DNA from: G965202665 sp965243835 | GTDB lineage: Bacteria; Actinomycetota; Acidimicrobiia; Spongiisociales; Spongiisociaceae | DNA length: 64,000 nucleotides | Direction of reading: 5' to 3' | Assembly (NCBI GenBank): GCA_965243835.1 | Contig: OZ251578.1 | Span: 1,612,001-1,676,000 of the forward strand | Shown here: positions 8,694 to 22,142 of the stretch, piece after piece | Layout: each line of letters starts with the position of its first letter | Numbering within the stretch: the first letter of the stretch is position 1 | Program-made: the position numbers and the translations under genes | Notes under the pieces: model-generated | What the model saw: the letters and a program-made list of their open reading frames with translations, nothing else | Told to the model about the DNA's origin: nothing | Database searches by the model: none

Positions 8694-8703
8694 CAACGAG
8701 TGC

Positions 8704-8820
<117 letters not shown>

Positions 8821-8884
8821 CAGCATCTTATTGTCGGACGCTCCGTTGAGAGCTCCATAGCGAGCATGAAAGCCTGAATTCATA

Positions 8885-11954
<3,070 letters not shown>

Positions 11955-12333
11955 AGTAAAAAAATTCAAGACAATTCATGCTCGCTATGCAGTTCTCAAA
12001 GAGCCGGCTCAGCCGGGCGGTTTCCCAACCCGGCGGGGCCTTCGCCTAAGGGCGGCATCCGCTGCGGATGCTCCCTCACTACTAAACAGCGTGTCCGACC
12101 CGTCCGCTCTCCGCCCAAGGCGGGCCGCGCCCCCGAAGATTCGGAGGGGCCTCGCACCGGAACGGGTTGCGAAGCGGATCGAGTAACCGAAAGATCAACT
12201 AAGAGCGGGCGGTCGGCGACCCGTCGGACGCCGAGCCCTCCCGGAGGCGTCGCTTCCCTCCGGGCTTTGGGCCGATGACCGGTCCGGTTCCCCCGTCGGG
12301 GTTCCCGGTTCCGGCGGCCCTCCGTGCTCCTTA
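11955..12333 (-). other. 16S-23S internal transcribed spacer, no tRNA gene seen
   Basis: About 380 bp. I looked for T-arm (GGTTCGA-type) and acceptor signatures on both strands and found none, so the spacer appears to lack tRNA-Ile and tRNA-Ala. The segment 12081-12095 is complementary over 15 bases to the pre-16S leader at 14082-14096. The two would pair to form the RNase III stalk that releases pre-16S rRNA. Confidence 0.75.
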
Positions 12334-13866
<1,533 letters not shown>

Positions 13867-14190
13867 TCTGTTCATACCGCCGCCCGGCCCGGAGGCGGGG
13901 TTGCGGCGTTGAATCCTGTCATGGTCTTCTCGGCTCCCGACCGCCCGGGGAGGGCGACGGGACCGGAAAGGTTTGATCCGTCCCGCCGGTGGGAAAACAC
14001 CGGCGAGCGGGAGTACATTCCCAAACCGACCGCCCGTCCCCGGAGGGAGGGCGACGGCGGAATGACTTTCATTCGGCTTTTGACACGCTGTTTAGTTGTC
14101 AAGGAGCCCCGGGAGCGGGTCCCGGCTCCAACCCCGGCGGCAGGTGACGGACGCCGTTGCGACGCCCGGTTCCTCCACTAGGGCTGGCCT
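13867..14190 (-). other. Pre-16S rRNA leader with RNase III processing arm
   Basis: The transcribed leader runs from a start near 14184 to the 16S 5' end. It holds ACTAAACAGCGTGTC (minus strand, 14096-14082), the exact complement of the spacer segment at 12081-12095. The two arms bracket 16S at about 215 and 240 bases, as expected for a processing stalk. No protein gene is credible here. Confidence 0.7.
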
Positions 14191-14220
14191 ATTGTAGCAG
14201 GGTCTTTCCAACCTTGTCAA
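14191..14220 (-). promoter_or_regulatory. rRNA operon promoter
   Basis: On the minus strand TTGACA (14220-14215) and TACAAT (14196-14191) are separated by 18 bases. Transcription would start near 14184, giving a roughly 320-base leader before 16S. Confidence 0.8.
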
Positions 14221-14261
14221 ATCAATGCCCGCCCCTTCCGGCGGGAGGCTCGGTTTAGCCC

Positions 14262-14400
14262 TCTGACCAGGTATTTTAGACGTTTCCGCCGCCCGCCCGG
14301 ACCGTTCGGGGCGGAGCTGGTCCGATGGGCGGCGGAAGCGGTTAGACGTCGCCGAAACGACCCCCTTGAATACGCGGCGCAAATTCATATCTTGGGAAGT
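14262..14400 (+). promoter_or_regulatory. darT1 leader with long hairpin
   Basis: This leader is shared with the second toxin operon at 24887. It starts with a conserved CTCTGACCA(A/G)GTATTTTAG block that may hold a -10 box (TATTTT at 14272). A 14-bp stem follows, CGTTTCCGCCGCCC (14281-14294) with GGGCGGCGGAAGCG (14327-14340), with one GT pair and an inner CGGACC/GGTCCG helix. Then comes a nearly invariant 55-base stretch up to the ATG. No T-run follows the hairpin, so it is not a simple terminator. The stem sequence is entirely different in the second copy although pairing is kept. Confidence 0.6.
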
Positions 14401-15042
14401 ATGAGCGATCCGCCCCCCGCCTCCGCCGACCTCGCGGCAGGCCTGCGCCGGCGGGGGATCCTGTACGTCTGTCATATGACGCCCTGCGATCGTCTGCCTT
14501 CCATATTCGCCTCCGGGGGGTTGCAGTCGCGGGACGCCCGCCGGGAGCGGGGCGTGGCCGAGCAGTCCCGTCCGCACGACTGGGGCGAGGGCAAACGGGA
14601 GGCCCTGGCCCGGTACGCGGTGTGCGCGTTCGAGACGCCCAAGTGGAGGTGCAACAAGCACCCCGAGGAGATGGCCCTCATCCTCCTGGACGCCCGCCTG
14701 ACATGTTGCGGGGAGGGGGTCCTCTTCTGCCCCGGCAACAGCGCCGACGAGAAATACCCGGTGGACGACATCCTGGGGATGACCGGCGCGGAACATTTCG
14801 ACGCCTGCTTTCGCGAGCCCGGCAACGCGGTGAAGTTCAGCGAGATCCTCGTTCCCGGCCTGATTCCGGTTGGCTATTTCCGCGGCTTGGTCTTCTGCGA
14901 CCAACAAGCCATGGACTATTGGATGCCCCGAATAGAAGAGCGCCTGCCGGAACCGCCCCTCCCCCTCACGGTGACCAACCGGGTCCTATGGGGGTTCTAC
15001 TTCCCGGTAGACTGGCATCCGGTAGAAAGGGCAGGGCTATGA
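14401..15042 (+). CDS. DarT-like (DUF4433) DNA ADP-ribosyltransferase toxin, copy 1
   Basis: 213 residues from ATG 14401; an in-frame TTG at 14392 is an alternative. The layout matches DarT enzymes: an N-terminal RGILYVCHMTPCDRLPSIFASGGL segment like the NAD-binding HxT...L..IL..GGL motif, a central LFCPGNSAD...F region, and near residue 165 a SEILVPGLIP segment matching the family's catalytic-glutamate xEfLv motif. Known DarT proteins transfer ADP-ribose from NAD to bases in single-stranded DNA and are toxic unless reversed. The stop overlaps the start of the DraG-type hydrolase (ATGA), giving translational coupling typical of a toxin-antitoxin pair. The base modified cannot be deduced. Similarity to DarT is from memory of family motifs, so the family call is probable rather than certain. 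Confidence 0.72.
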   Translation: MSDPPPASADLAAGLRRRGILYVCHMTPCDRLPSIFASGGLQSRDARRERGVAEQSRPHDWGEGKREALARYAVCAFETPKWRCNKHPEEMALILLDARLTCCGEGVLFCPGNSADEKYPVDDILGMTGAEHFDACFREPGNAVKFSEILVPGLIPVGYFRGLVFCDQQAMDYWMPRIEERLPEPPLPLTVTNRVLWGFYFPVDWHPVERAGL

Positions 15043-16259
15043 CTTCACAATTTGATCTGTCCTCGTTGCCCGCCAACGGACCGGACGCCTACGGATTGCG
15101 TATCGACCGCGTGTTGGTCGCGGGCGCGGCGGGGGATGCGCTGGGTTGGATGACCGAGTCGGTTCGCGATGTGGAGCAGTTGCGGAACCGGTTCAGCACC
15201 GACTGGCTGACCTACTACCGCGACTGGAGCAAACCGGAGGGAGGCGCCCGCGGCTACACGGACCGCATCCGCCGGGGCGACTACTCCGACGACACCCAAC
15301 TGACCCTGGCCGTCGCCCGTTCCCTACGGGGAGACGGTTCATTGGACGCCGAACATTTCGCCTACCGGGAGTTGCCCGCCTGGTTGGACTACGCGCGGGG
15401 AGCCGGCTCGGCCACCATCGCCGCCGCCCGAGCCTTCCGACGCAATTCGGTGCGCTGGAACAAAAACTTCTACTCCTACGCCCGCCGTCACGCAACCTGC
15501 GACTACCGGGACGCAGGCGGCAACGGAGCGGCCATGCGAGTAGCCCCCATCGCCTTGGCCAACCTCACCGACCCGAATCTGATAACCGACGGCGTATGGC
15601 GCTCCGCCATCACCACCCACGGCCACCCGCGAGCGATAATCGGAGCATTGCTCTACGCCCACGCCCTGCGCCTATGCTTCTTCCTCCAAAACTCCACAAC
15701 CCGGACCGACCTGGCCGGCGAACTGATCAACCTGCTGGAAGGCATCTCCCCGCCCCCCGTCCCCGAGTTCGACGAGTGGCTGGCGGTGTGGAACCGACGG
15801 GCCGACACCACATTCGACAACCTGCTCGAAAAAGTAACCGGAGAAGCCGCCGCCGACCTCGTCCACCTAACCGAACTACCCCCGGACGCGGCCGCCGCCC
15901 GCCGCTACATGGAATCCTTGGGTTGCTTCCGTCCGGAAACGAAAGGATCGGGAACCGGCACCGTCCTGGCCGCGCTGGCCATCGCCACCGCCGAACGAGA
16001 CGACATCCAACAAGCCCTCCCCTGGACCATCAACCAACTGGGCTCCGACACCGACACCATCGGAGCATTCGTAGGAGCACTATGCGGAGCCATCCACGGA
16101 CCCGACTTCGCCCAAAGCATATGGCTCTACGAACTCCAAGACTACGAAGGCATCTCCAACATCACACGCCACATGGATAACATTGTCAACCGCCGCTTCC
16201 CATCCCGGCTGGTTTCGCTTCCTCAACCAACCGGATTAAAGGGACCTCCCCCCTGCTGA
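15039..16259 (+). CDS. DraG-type ADP-ribosylglycohydrolase, antitoxin candidate 1
   Basis: 406 residues. The catalytic, metal-binding signatures of the DraG/ARH family are all present: GAAGDALGWMTE near residue 30, YSDDTQLTLAVARS near 83, GGNGAAMRVAPIALAN near 161, TTHGHPRAIIGALLYAHAL near 193, and GSDTDTIGAFVGALCGAIHG near the C-terminus. Such enzymes cleave ADP-ribose from proteins or small molecules using two magnesium ions. Here the gene is translationally coupled to a DarT-like toxin, suggesting removal of ADP-ribose from DNA or another DarT target. The frame closes in a run of 6 C; the second copy of the gene has 7 C and reads on into a further 59-residue domain. In this copy that domain is a separate frame (16259-16441). 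Confidence 0.85.
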   Translation: MTSQFDLSSLPANGPDAYGLRIDRVLVAGAAGDALGWMTESVRDVEQLRNRFSTDWLTYYRDWSKPEGGARGYTDRIRRGDYSDDTQLTLAVARSLRGDGSLDAEHFAYRELPAWLDYARGAGSATIAAARAFRRNSVRWNKNFYSYARRHATCDYRDAGGNGAAMRVAPIALANLTDPNLITDGVWRSAITTHGHPRAIIGALLYAHALRLCFFLQNSTTRTDLAGELINLLEGISPPPVPEFDEWLAVWNRRADTTFDNLLEKVTGEAAADLVHLTELPPDAAAARRYMESLGCFRPETKGSGTGTVLAALAIATAERDDIQQALPWTINQLGSDTDTIGAFVGALCGAIHGPDFAQSIWLYELQDYEGISNITRHMDNIVNRRFPSRLVSLPQPTGLKGPPPC

Positions 16260-16441
16260 TGGAACGCCTCCAAGCGGATGACTTGTCCGAAGGCGAATGG
16301 GCGCATCATCCCATCCTCAGCGAAGGCAAAGTGAAAAAAATAACAACACAGCCCCTGCGCAACGACCCCCAAGCCCAAGTCCGGCTGGTACGAGTGGAGT
16401 TCGACACCGGCCAAAGTTGCCAATTCAAAGTATTCCCCTGA
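16259..16441 (+). CDS. Detached C-terminal UvrD/PcrA-tail-like domain of the DraG array
   Basis: 60 residues starting at an ATG that overlaps the stop of the preceding gene (TGATG), and overlapping the next gene the same way. The sequence (DLSEGEWAHHPILSEGKV, then VRLVRVEFDTGQSCQFKVFP) is nearly identical to the C-terminus of the hydrolase at 25666-27069, where it is fused in frame. Its pattern (V.HP..G.G.V......V.V.FD.G...FK) resembles the small Tudor-like tail of UvrD/PcrA helicases, which contacts RNA polymerase. The split is caused by one missing C in a homopolymer. It may be translated by coupling, by slippage, or not at all. Confidence 0.55.
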   Translation: MERLQADDLSEGEWAHHPILSEGKVKKITTQPLRNDPQAQVRLVRVEFDTGQSCQFKVFP

Positions 16442-17820
16442 TGCCGGTAGCAGAGGACCTGTTCGAGCGCATTGAAAGTTCCCTGGTAGCCGCCGCCTGC
16501 GGGGACGCTCTGGGTTGGATAACGGAAATGAATCGCCGTCCAGACTCTTTGCGAAACCTTTTTGGCATCGACTGGCTGACCGACTTTCAGGACTGGGAAA
16601 AATCAGCGGGGGCGGGCGGTCGGCGCCGGTTTGCGGATTATGTTCGCAGGGGCGAGTACTCCGACGATACGCAACTGACCCTGGCCGTCTTCCGGTCGCT
16701 ACGGGGGGACGGTTCCTTCGACGGCGACCATTTCACCCAGCGGGAGCTGGCGATGTGGCTGGACTACGCCCGGGGAGCCGGAGCCGCCTCGGTGGGGGCC
16801 GCCCTGGCCGCGCAACGGAAACCGGTCCACTGGTATGACAATTTCTTTACCTACGGACACAGAGGCGGACGCAACTACCGAAGCGCGGGCGGCAACGGGG
16901 CCGCCATGCGAGTGTCCCCGATTGCGCTGGCCAACTTGCGCCGCCCCGACCGGATGGCGGAGGGGGTTTGGCGTTCGGCGGCGGCCACGCACGGCCACCC
17001 CACGGCGATCGTCGGAGCCCTGCTCTACGCCTCCGCCCTGCGCCTGTGCCTGGAGCGCCGGAAGCCGATACCGCGCCGTGATTTCATAAATGAAATAGTT
17101 GGCGTTATTTCCGGGGTCGCTCCGCCGTCGACCCCGGAGTTCGAACAGTGGCTGAACATTTGGAACAGCGAAACCGGTCACACGCGGGAGGGCCTGCCGT
17201 TCGAGGAACTGTTGGCGGACAAAAAGAGCGAAGTGACGGAGCATCTGGAACGGCTGGCGCAACTTCCCGATGATCCCCGTTCCACCCGGGATTATATGGA
17301 TTTCACCGTGGAACATTTCGGCTCCGGAACGGAAACCACCTTGGCCGCCTTGGCCATTTTCCTACAGGATCGAGACGACCCCCGGCAAGCCATACCGTGG
17401 ACCGTCAACCAATTGGGTTACGACACGGACACCATCGGCGGGTTCGTGGGCGGACTGATCGGAGCCGCCTACGGACGGGAGGCCATCCCGACCCGCTGGT
17501 TCGCCGATATACAAGACAGTTCCTACTTCACATATATGGCCAGATGCCTGGAGTTCATCATCTGCGTGCGATCCGACCCCGCCCAAACTTTCCTCCCGAT
17601 ACCGACCATGGAGGACCAACAGTTGCCGCAACTACCCGATTGCCTCTCCTCGGATGACCTGTCCGAGAAGGACCGGGTGTTCCACCCCATTTTCGGAGCC
17701 GGGAAAATCACCAACATAGAAACCCAACCCGAAAACGAAATCCGTCTAACCAGAGTAACTTTCGACCAAAGCCAATCCTGTAAGTTCAAATACATAATAG
17801 AAAGGAACCACCATGATTAA
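16441..17820 (+). CDS. DraG-type ADP-ribosylglycohydrolase with C-terminal tail domain, paralogue 2
   Basis: 459 residues. It has the same catalytic framework as its neighbours (CGDALGWITE, YSDDTQLTLAVFRS, GGNGAAMRVSPIALAN, THGHPTAIVGALLYASAL, YDTDTIGGFVGGLIGAAYG) and the fused tail domain (DRVFHPIFGAGKITNIE, RLTRVTFDQSQSCKFKY). It is clearly diverged from the first hydrolase, so it is an old paralogue rather than a recent copy. Its start overlaps the preceding stop (TGATG), so the toxin, hydrolase 1, tail and this gene form one coupled operon. All metal ligands look intact, so activity is expected. Whether it shares the substrate of hydrolase 1 is unknown. Confidence 0.85.
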   Translation: MPVAEDLFERIESSLVAAACGDALGWITEMNRRPDSLRNLFGIDWLTDFQDWEKSAGAGGRRRFADYVRRGEYSDDTQLTLAVFRSLRGDGSFDGDHFTQRELAMWLDYARGAGAASVGAALAAQRKPVHWYDNFFTYGHRGGRNYRSAGGNGAAMRVSPIALANLRRPDRMAEGVWRSAAATHGHPTAIVGALLYASALRLCLERRKPIPRRDFINEIVGVISGVAPPSTPEFEQWLNIWNSETGHTREGLPFEELLADKKSEVTEHLERLAQLPDDPRSTRDYMDFTVEHFGSGTETTLAALAIFLQDRDDPRQAIPWTVNQLGYDTDTIGGFVGGLIGAAYGREAIPTRWFADIQDSSYFTYMARCLEFIICVRSDPAQTFLPIPTMEDQQLPQLPDCLSSDDLSEKDRVFHPIFGAGKITNIETQPENEIRLTRVTFDQSQSCKFKYIIERNHHD

Positions 17821-17866
17821 AGATTTCGGTTTCCCCCGAACTGGGCTCCTACTGATAGGATAAGAC

Positions 17867-19291
17867 ATGACAATCCAACTTGAAACGACCACTTTACAGG
17901 AAACTCCTGAAGAAGATGCTATCTTCCCGCAAGTTGCGGGATCGCTCATCGGTGCGGCGACGGCTGATGCCTTAGGCTGGATTACCGAGTTCGCCCGCGG
18001 CGTAGAGCATTTGCGGAAATCTTACAAAACCGACTGGGTGACCCAATATAGAGGTTGGCAGAAAACGGTTGGGGGGCGATTCAACACTTATATTGACTAT
18101 ATCAATAAAGGTGAATACTCTGACGATACCCAGCTAACTATTGCCATCGCCAGATCATTAAACAAAGACGGCTCTCTAAATGCCGCTCATTTTATGCACC
18201 AAGAACTACCGATGTGGCTTGACTATGCCAGAGGAGCCGGATCCAGCGTAACAGCGGCGGCGCGGGCGGCAAAGCGTAAAACAGTCCGTTGGAACAGCAA
18301 CTTTTACAAATACACCCATCGCGGACAAAAACTAGACTACCGGGATGCCGGAGGAAATGGAGCCGCTATGCGAGTATCCCCTCTCGCGCTCGCTAATCCT
18401 TCTCATGCAGAGAATCTTACCACTGGAGTTTGGGAGTCATCCATAGTTACGCACGGCCACCCGCGGGCCATCATCGGAAGTCTGCTCTACGGCCACGCCC
18501 TTAGGCTATGTCTTATTAGTAACGGTACGATCGTGAAGACCGATTTTCTCAACGATTTACAAGACACTATATCTCAAATCGAGATACCGCAAACTCAAGA
18601 ATTTAATGAATGGCTTGCCATCTGGAATAATGGTCCTCATCTTCCGTTTGAAATACAATTAGATAACGTAAAACAAGAGGTCATATCCGACTTAGCAAAA
18701 ATACATCAGCTACCCAATAGCTTTAAAAGTATTCGCTCATGTATGGAGAAACTAGGTTGCTTCCAACCGGAAACGAAAGGGTCGGGAACCGCCACCGTTC
18801 TCGCGGCATTATCTATCTTTCTGCAAGCAGAGAAAGATGTTGAAAACGCTATTACCTGGACAATCAACCAACTTGGGTCCGACACCGACACCATTGGCTC
18901 TTTTGTAGGAGGCCTATGCGGAGCTAGTTATGGCTATGATGTCATCCCGCATCACTGGACAACCGACCTCCAAGATTATTACTATTTTCTGCGAATAGCA
19001 ACCGAGATCACTAGCATCACCGAGGGGCGAGGTTTAGGAGGATATGCTTTCCTACCTGATGGCAATGGAGAACTAGCCACCCTGCCGAAATTGCTCGAAA
19101 TATTAAAAACAGGTGAAGTAAACAAAGGCGAGCGAGTGTACCACCCGGTTCTCGGGTCGGGATGGGTTGAATCCGTTGACGCCCAGTCCCTAAGACGCAA
19201 AGACGGAGGACGAGCTCTATTAGTACGGGTAAACTTTGATATGGGTCAAAGTTGCAAGTTCAAACATTTACAACTTCCCAAATCAAGATAA
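17867..19291 (+). CDS. DraG-type ADP-ribosylglycohydrolase with C-terminal tail domain, paralogue 3
   Basis: 474 residues. DraG motifs are intact (ATADALGWITE, YSDDTQLTIAIARS, GGNGAAMRVSPLALAN, THGHPRAIIGSLLYGHAL, GSDTDTIGSFVGGLCGASYG) and the fused tail is present (GERVYHPVLGSGWVESVD, LLVRVNFDMGQSCKFKHL). One difference is GAATADALG in place of GAAGDALG around the first motif: an Ala-Asp pair replaces the usual Gly-Asp. The gene is visibly more AT-rich than its two upstream paralogues and is separated from them by 46 bases with an AGGA site. This suggests a separate origin or less ameliorated codon use. It ends 13 bases from the convergent res gene. Confidence 0.83.
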   Translation: MTIQLETTTLQETPEEDAIFPQVAGSLIGAATADALGWITEFARGVEHLRKSYKTDWVTQYRGWQKTVGGRFNTYIDYINKGEYSDDTQLTIAIARSLNKDGSLNAAHFMHQELPMWLDYARGAGSSVTAAARAAKRKTVRWNSNFYKYTHRGQKLDYRDAGGNGAAMRVSPLALANPSHAENLTTGVWESSIVTHGHPRAIIGSLLYGHALRLCLISNGTIVKTDFLNDLQDTISQIEIPQTQEFNEWLAIWNNGPHLPFEIQLDNVKQEVISDLAKIHQLPNSFKSIRSCMEKLGCFQPETKGSGTATVLAALSIFLQAEKDVENAITWTINQLGSDTDTIGSFVGGLCGASYGYDVIPHHWTTDLQDYYYFLRIATEITSITEGRGLGGYAFLPDGNGELATLPKLLEILKTGEVNKGERVYHPVLGSGWVESVDAQSLRRKDGGRALLVRVNFDMGQSCKFKHLQLPKSR

Positions 19292-19304
19292 TATACGTTC
19301 TTTT

Positions 19305-22142
19305 CTAGGCTCCGGCATCCAATCGGGCTATGAGGCGGGGAAGGTCTTGCTCGAATACCATGCCGAAGTTTTCCCAACGGCCCCAGCGACCGTCTTGGTT
19401 AACCGCTTTTATCCACAAATCCAGATACTGCTGTTTCGCCTGGGCTTGCGCTTCGGCCGCCCCCTTGGTTTCTATGATTATGTTGGTTTCATCTTCAAGA
19501 CGCCAAGATTCGGCTCCGTCCGGTTGTAGTCGTACCACAAAATCCGGGTAGTAGCGGACCGGCGACCCCTCGAACACATAATCAACCTTGAATCCGATGT
19601 GCTCACGGTCGTTCTTCACCCATCCGGCCACGTTCCGATGATCCGATATAAGTTGGCCCGCATGCCGTTCCAGAGCGGAGTCATAAACTCCGACATTCAA
19701 ATGGGTTCGGTCCACGCCGGGCTCGATCAGTTCCGGGCGACGGCGGGTGACCCAGGGACGCATTTCACCGGTGGTTGAAACCGGACGGTGCGGGTTTTCA
19801 TATACCCCGTCTATTATTTCGTATTCCGCCTCTATCAAATAGGGGCGCAGATGACGGATCACCTGGCCCAGACCGGCTTTGATAACCAGCTCGCGGGGGA
19901 CTCCGTTGCCTACAATTTGGAGTTTCGCCGGGTCGCTCACAAACCGCAACATCACGTTGGCTAGTTGCCCCCACATAGCCGCCCCATCGTTCGGCCATCC
20001 TTCGTGACTGCGGTAAAACACCCGCGCCGCATCAAAAGCCAAGGTTTGCAGTCTCCTTTCTTCCAGTTTGCTACGGAGCATTGTTTCCTCAGGGTCGGCA
20101 GTAACATACTCCAAAGTAGAGGCCATTCCCGCCTCGGTAAACACCTCGTCCGCCCAGAGTATTAATGGTTTCACTTCATCCCAGTCAAGTTCCAGAGTAC
20201 GGCGGGGCGCGGTTTCCACTCGTCGCAGGGCGGGCCACGCCACCTCAAACCTACGATTCTCCTCCACCGTGTAAACATCGACCGGAGGATGATGCATTAC
20301 TTCCGGGATCGTCGGTTCATTCTCGGCCAACAACAACGTGAACGGCACCCCGAAGATGCGTACGTACTCCGGGTTGAACAAACCCTCCTCGTTCAACTCG
20401 TAGGAGGTGCGACGTAAACCGCGGCCGATCACCTGCTCGCACAACAACTGGCTGGTGAAAGCCCGCAACCCCATAATGTGGGTGACGGTCTTCGCATCCC
20501 ATCCCTCTGATATCATATTCACGGCGATAACATGCCTTATCTCTTCGCCGGGGGATCCTTCTACCCCGACCGTCTTCGCTATTTCCCGCAAACGTTCCGC
20601 CGCCGCCCCCGACCGGCCTGCGACCCGCTCCCCCGCTTCCAGTTTCTGAACGGCCTTGACGGTAGTGCTGTCATAATGAAGAGTGATTTCCTCCCCGGCC
20701 AGTTCGGAAATAACCTGTTTGGAGTCGACGAACAGCCTCTTCACCCGCTCGGCGGTTTCGGTGCGGTTGCAGATGCTGACCATAACCGGCGGAACCCGCG
20801 ACTTGCCTTCTTGCCAACCGCGCAGGGTGTCCAGCCACGACTCGGCTAGGAGCTGATACGCCGAAACCACCAGCGAGGGCAACGGCTCCCCTATTATCGC
20901 TTTCCCGCCGCGTAGGTTTTCCTTAACCCCCTCCTGTTCGTAGAGATGGAACAGCTTGCTACGTTGTCCGGCCCCATCCATTTCCAGCCCCGGCAAAGGA
21001 TCGGCTCCGGCATGAGTCAGGTTGTCCTCGGCGGCTATACGCGGGGTTTTCACCAGCCCGGATTCGATGGCGTCGGACAACCCGAAGTCGGACACCACCC
21101 ACGGAAACAGTCGTTCCCCTCGTTGTGTCTTCTTGCCGGACGGAGGAAAGGGGGTGGCGCTGAAGTCGTAGCACCGAACCAGCTTTCCCACATTGTGCAG
21201 TCGGTCCAAACCCTGAACCCACACCGTCGCCTCGTCTCTCTCCTCCTTGTCATATTCGGAAGGATCGGCGTCCGGCGGCACCCGCCACGCGTGATGAGCC
21301 TCGTCGTTGAACACCAGAAAAGGAGCATCCGCCTCCAGGGTGCGGTTGAACACCCGCCTCATAAAAGTGGGGTCGGTTTCCGGATCCAGTTTCACCACCC
21401 CGGCGCCGGATTCGGTTTGCGGAGCCAGTTTATGCCAGTTCAGGATGAGAACCCTCGCCCGGTTCAGCTGTTGTCGCAACCCCCCGCCCGGAGGAACCAG
21501 TGCGAACCGGTCATAATAGTTGTCGGAATGAGCGGGCGACAAAACCTGCAGGCGGTCCCGCACGGTAAGATTGGGGGCGACGATCAAAAAGTTCCTAACC
21601 CATCGGCGTTCCCGTTTTTGCCGAGTGCCGGGGGTCGCGAAGTTCAAGGTTTGCCAAGCGATCAACATCGCCATCAACACCGTTTTCCCGGTTCCGGTGG
21701 CCATTTTGGCGCACCACCTTTCCAGGGGGCCGCCATCACCCGCTATCCGTTGCGCGATGAGTCTACCGACCTGGTTTTCGGTAAGAAAGATAAAGGTTTC
21801 CGCCGCTTCCAGTTGCGCGTAAAATAACTTATGCTCCCGCTCAGTATCGTTCCAATGCTCCAACAATCTCCTGGTTATAGCAGTAAGACCGAGATACCCT
21901 TCATTGCGCCAGCGAATAAGAGCCTCCCGGGTTTCATTCACTAACTGCAACGGTTCCTCGAGCAAACGTCCCGTACGGGGCTCGCGCAACTGGTAAGTGG
22001 CCCGCCGCCGGTGGTTCACTTTCTTGAATTCGTTGGCCTCCCGGTCAAGTTTCCAGTGTTGGTCGGGACAGGCGAAAGGGTTGTTGATAATCAGACTGCC
22101 GTCCACTCCCGGAGTTTCCGCACGGTCGTTGACGATCGCCAT
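19305..22142 (-). CDS. res: Type III restriction enzyme, Res subunit
   Basis: 945 residues. The superfamily 2 helicase motor is clear: Walker A MATGTGKT near residue 147, a DEAH-type box VFNDEAHHAW near 268, YDFSATPF (motif III) and QVIGRGLRR (motif VI). At the C-terminus lies a PD-(D/E)xK nuclease core, YYPDFVV followed by NIIIETKGAAEAQAQAKQQYLDLW. It translocates or switches on ATP hydrolysis and cuts DNA when two unmethylated sites are engaged, in complex with Mod. The start overlaps the mod stop (TGATG), so Res is made only by ribosomes that finish mod. Length is normal for the family. Confidence 0.93.
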   Translation of the reverse strand: MAIVNDRAETPGVDGSLIINNPFACPDQHWKLDREANEFKKVNHRRRATYQLREPRTGRLLEEPLQLVNETREALIRWRNEGYLGLTAITRRLLEHWNDTEREHKLFYAQLEAAETFIFLTENQVGRLIAQRIAGDGGPLERWCAKMATGTGKTVLMAMLIAWQTLNFATPGTRQKRERRWVRNFLIVAPNLTVRDRLQVLSPAHSDNYYDRFALVPPGGGLRQQLNRARVLILNWHKLAPQTESGAGVVKLDPETDPTFMRRVFNRTLEADAPFLVFNDEAHHAWRVPPDADPSEYDKEERDEATVWVQGLDRLHNVGKLVRCYDFSATPFPPSGKKTQRGERLFPWVVSDFGLSDAIESGLVKTPRIAAEDNLTHAGADPLPGLEMDGAGQRSKLFHLYEQEGVKENLRGGKAIIGEPLPSLVVSAYQLLAESWLDTLRGWQEGKSRVPPVMVSICNRTETAERVKRLFVDSKQVISELAGEEITLHYDSTTVKAVQKLEAGERVAGRSGAAAERLREIAKTVGVEGSPGEEIRHVIAVNMISEGWDAKTVTHIMGLRAFTSQLLCEQVIGRGLRRTSYELNEEGLFNPEYVRIFGVPFTLLLAENEPTIPEVMHHPPVDVYTVEENRRFEVAWPALRRVETAPRRTLELDWDEVKPLILWADEVFTEAGMASTLEYVTADPEETMLRSKLEERRLQTLAFDAARVFYRSHEGWPNDGAAMWGQLANVMLRFVSDPAKLQIVGNGVPRELVIKAGLGQVIRHLRPYLIEAEYEIIDGVYENPHRPVSTTGEMRPWVTRRRPELIEPGVDRTHLNVGVYDSALERHAGQLISDHRNVAGWVKNDREHIGFKVDYVFEGSPVRYYPDFVVRLQPDGAESWRLEDETNIIIETKGAAEAQAQAKQQYLDLWIKAVNQDGRWGRWENFGMVFEQDLPRLIARLDAGA

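Noticed and set aside
11955..12333. Possible tRNA gene in the 16S-23S spacer
   Set aside because: No T-arm, anticodon-arm or acceptor pairing could be found on either strand.
14281..14340. Rho-independent terminator before darT1
   Set aside because: The stem is strong but has no T-run on either strand, and the partner copy keeps the pairing in a leader position, which fits a regulatory element better.
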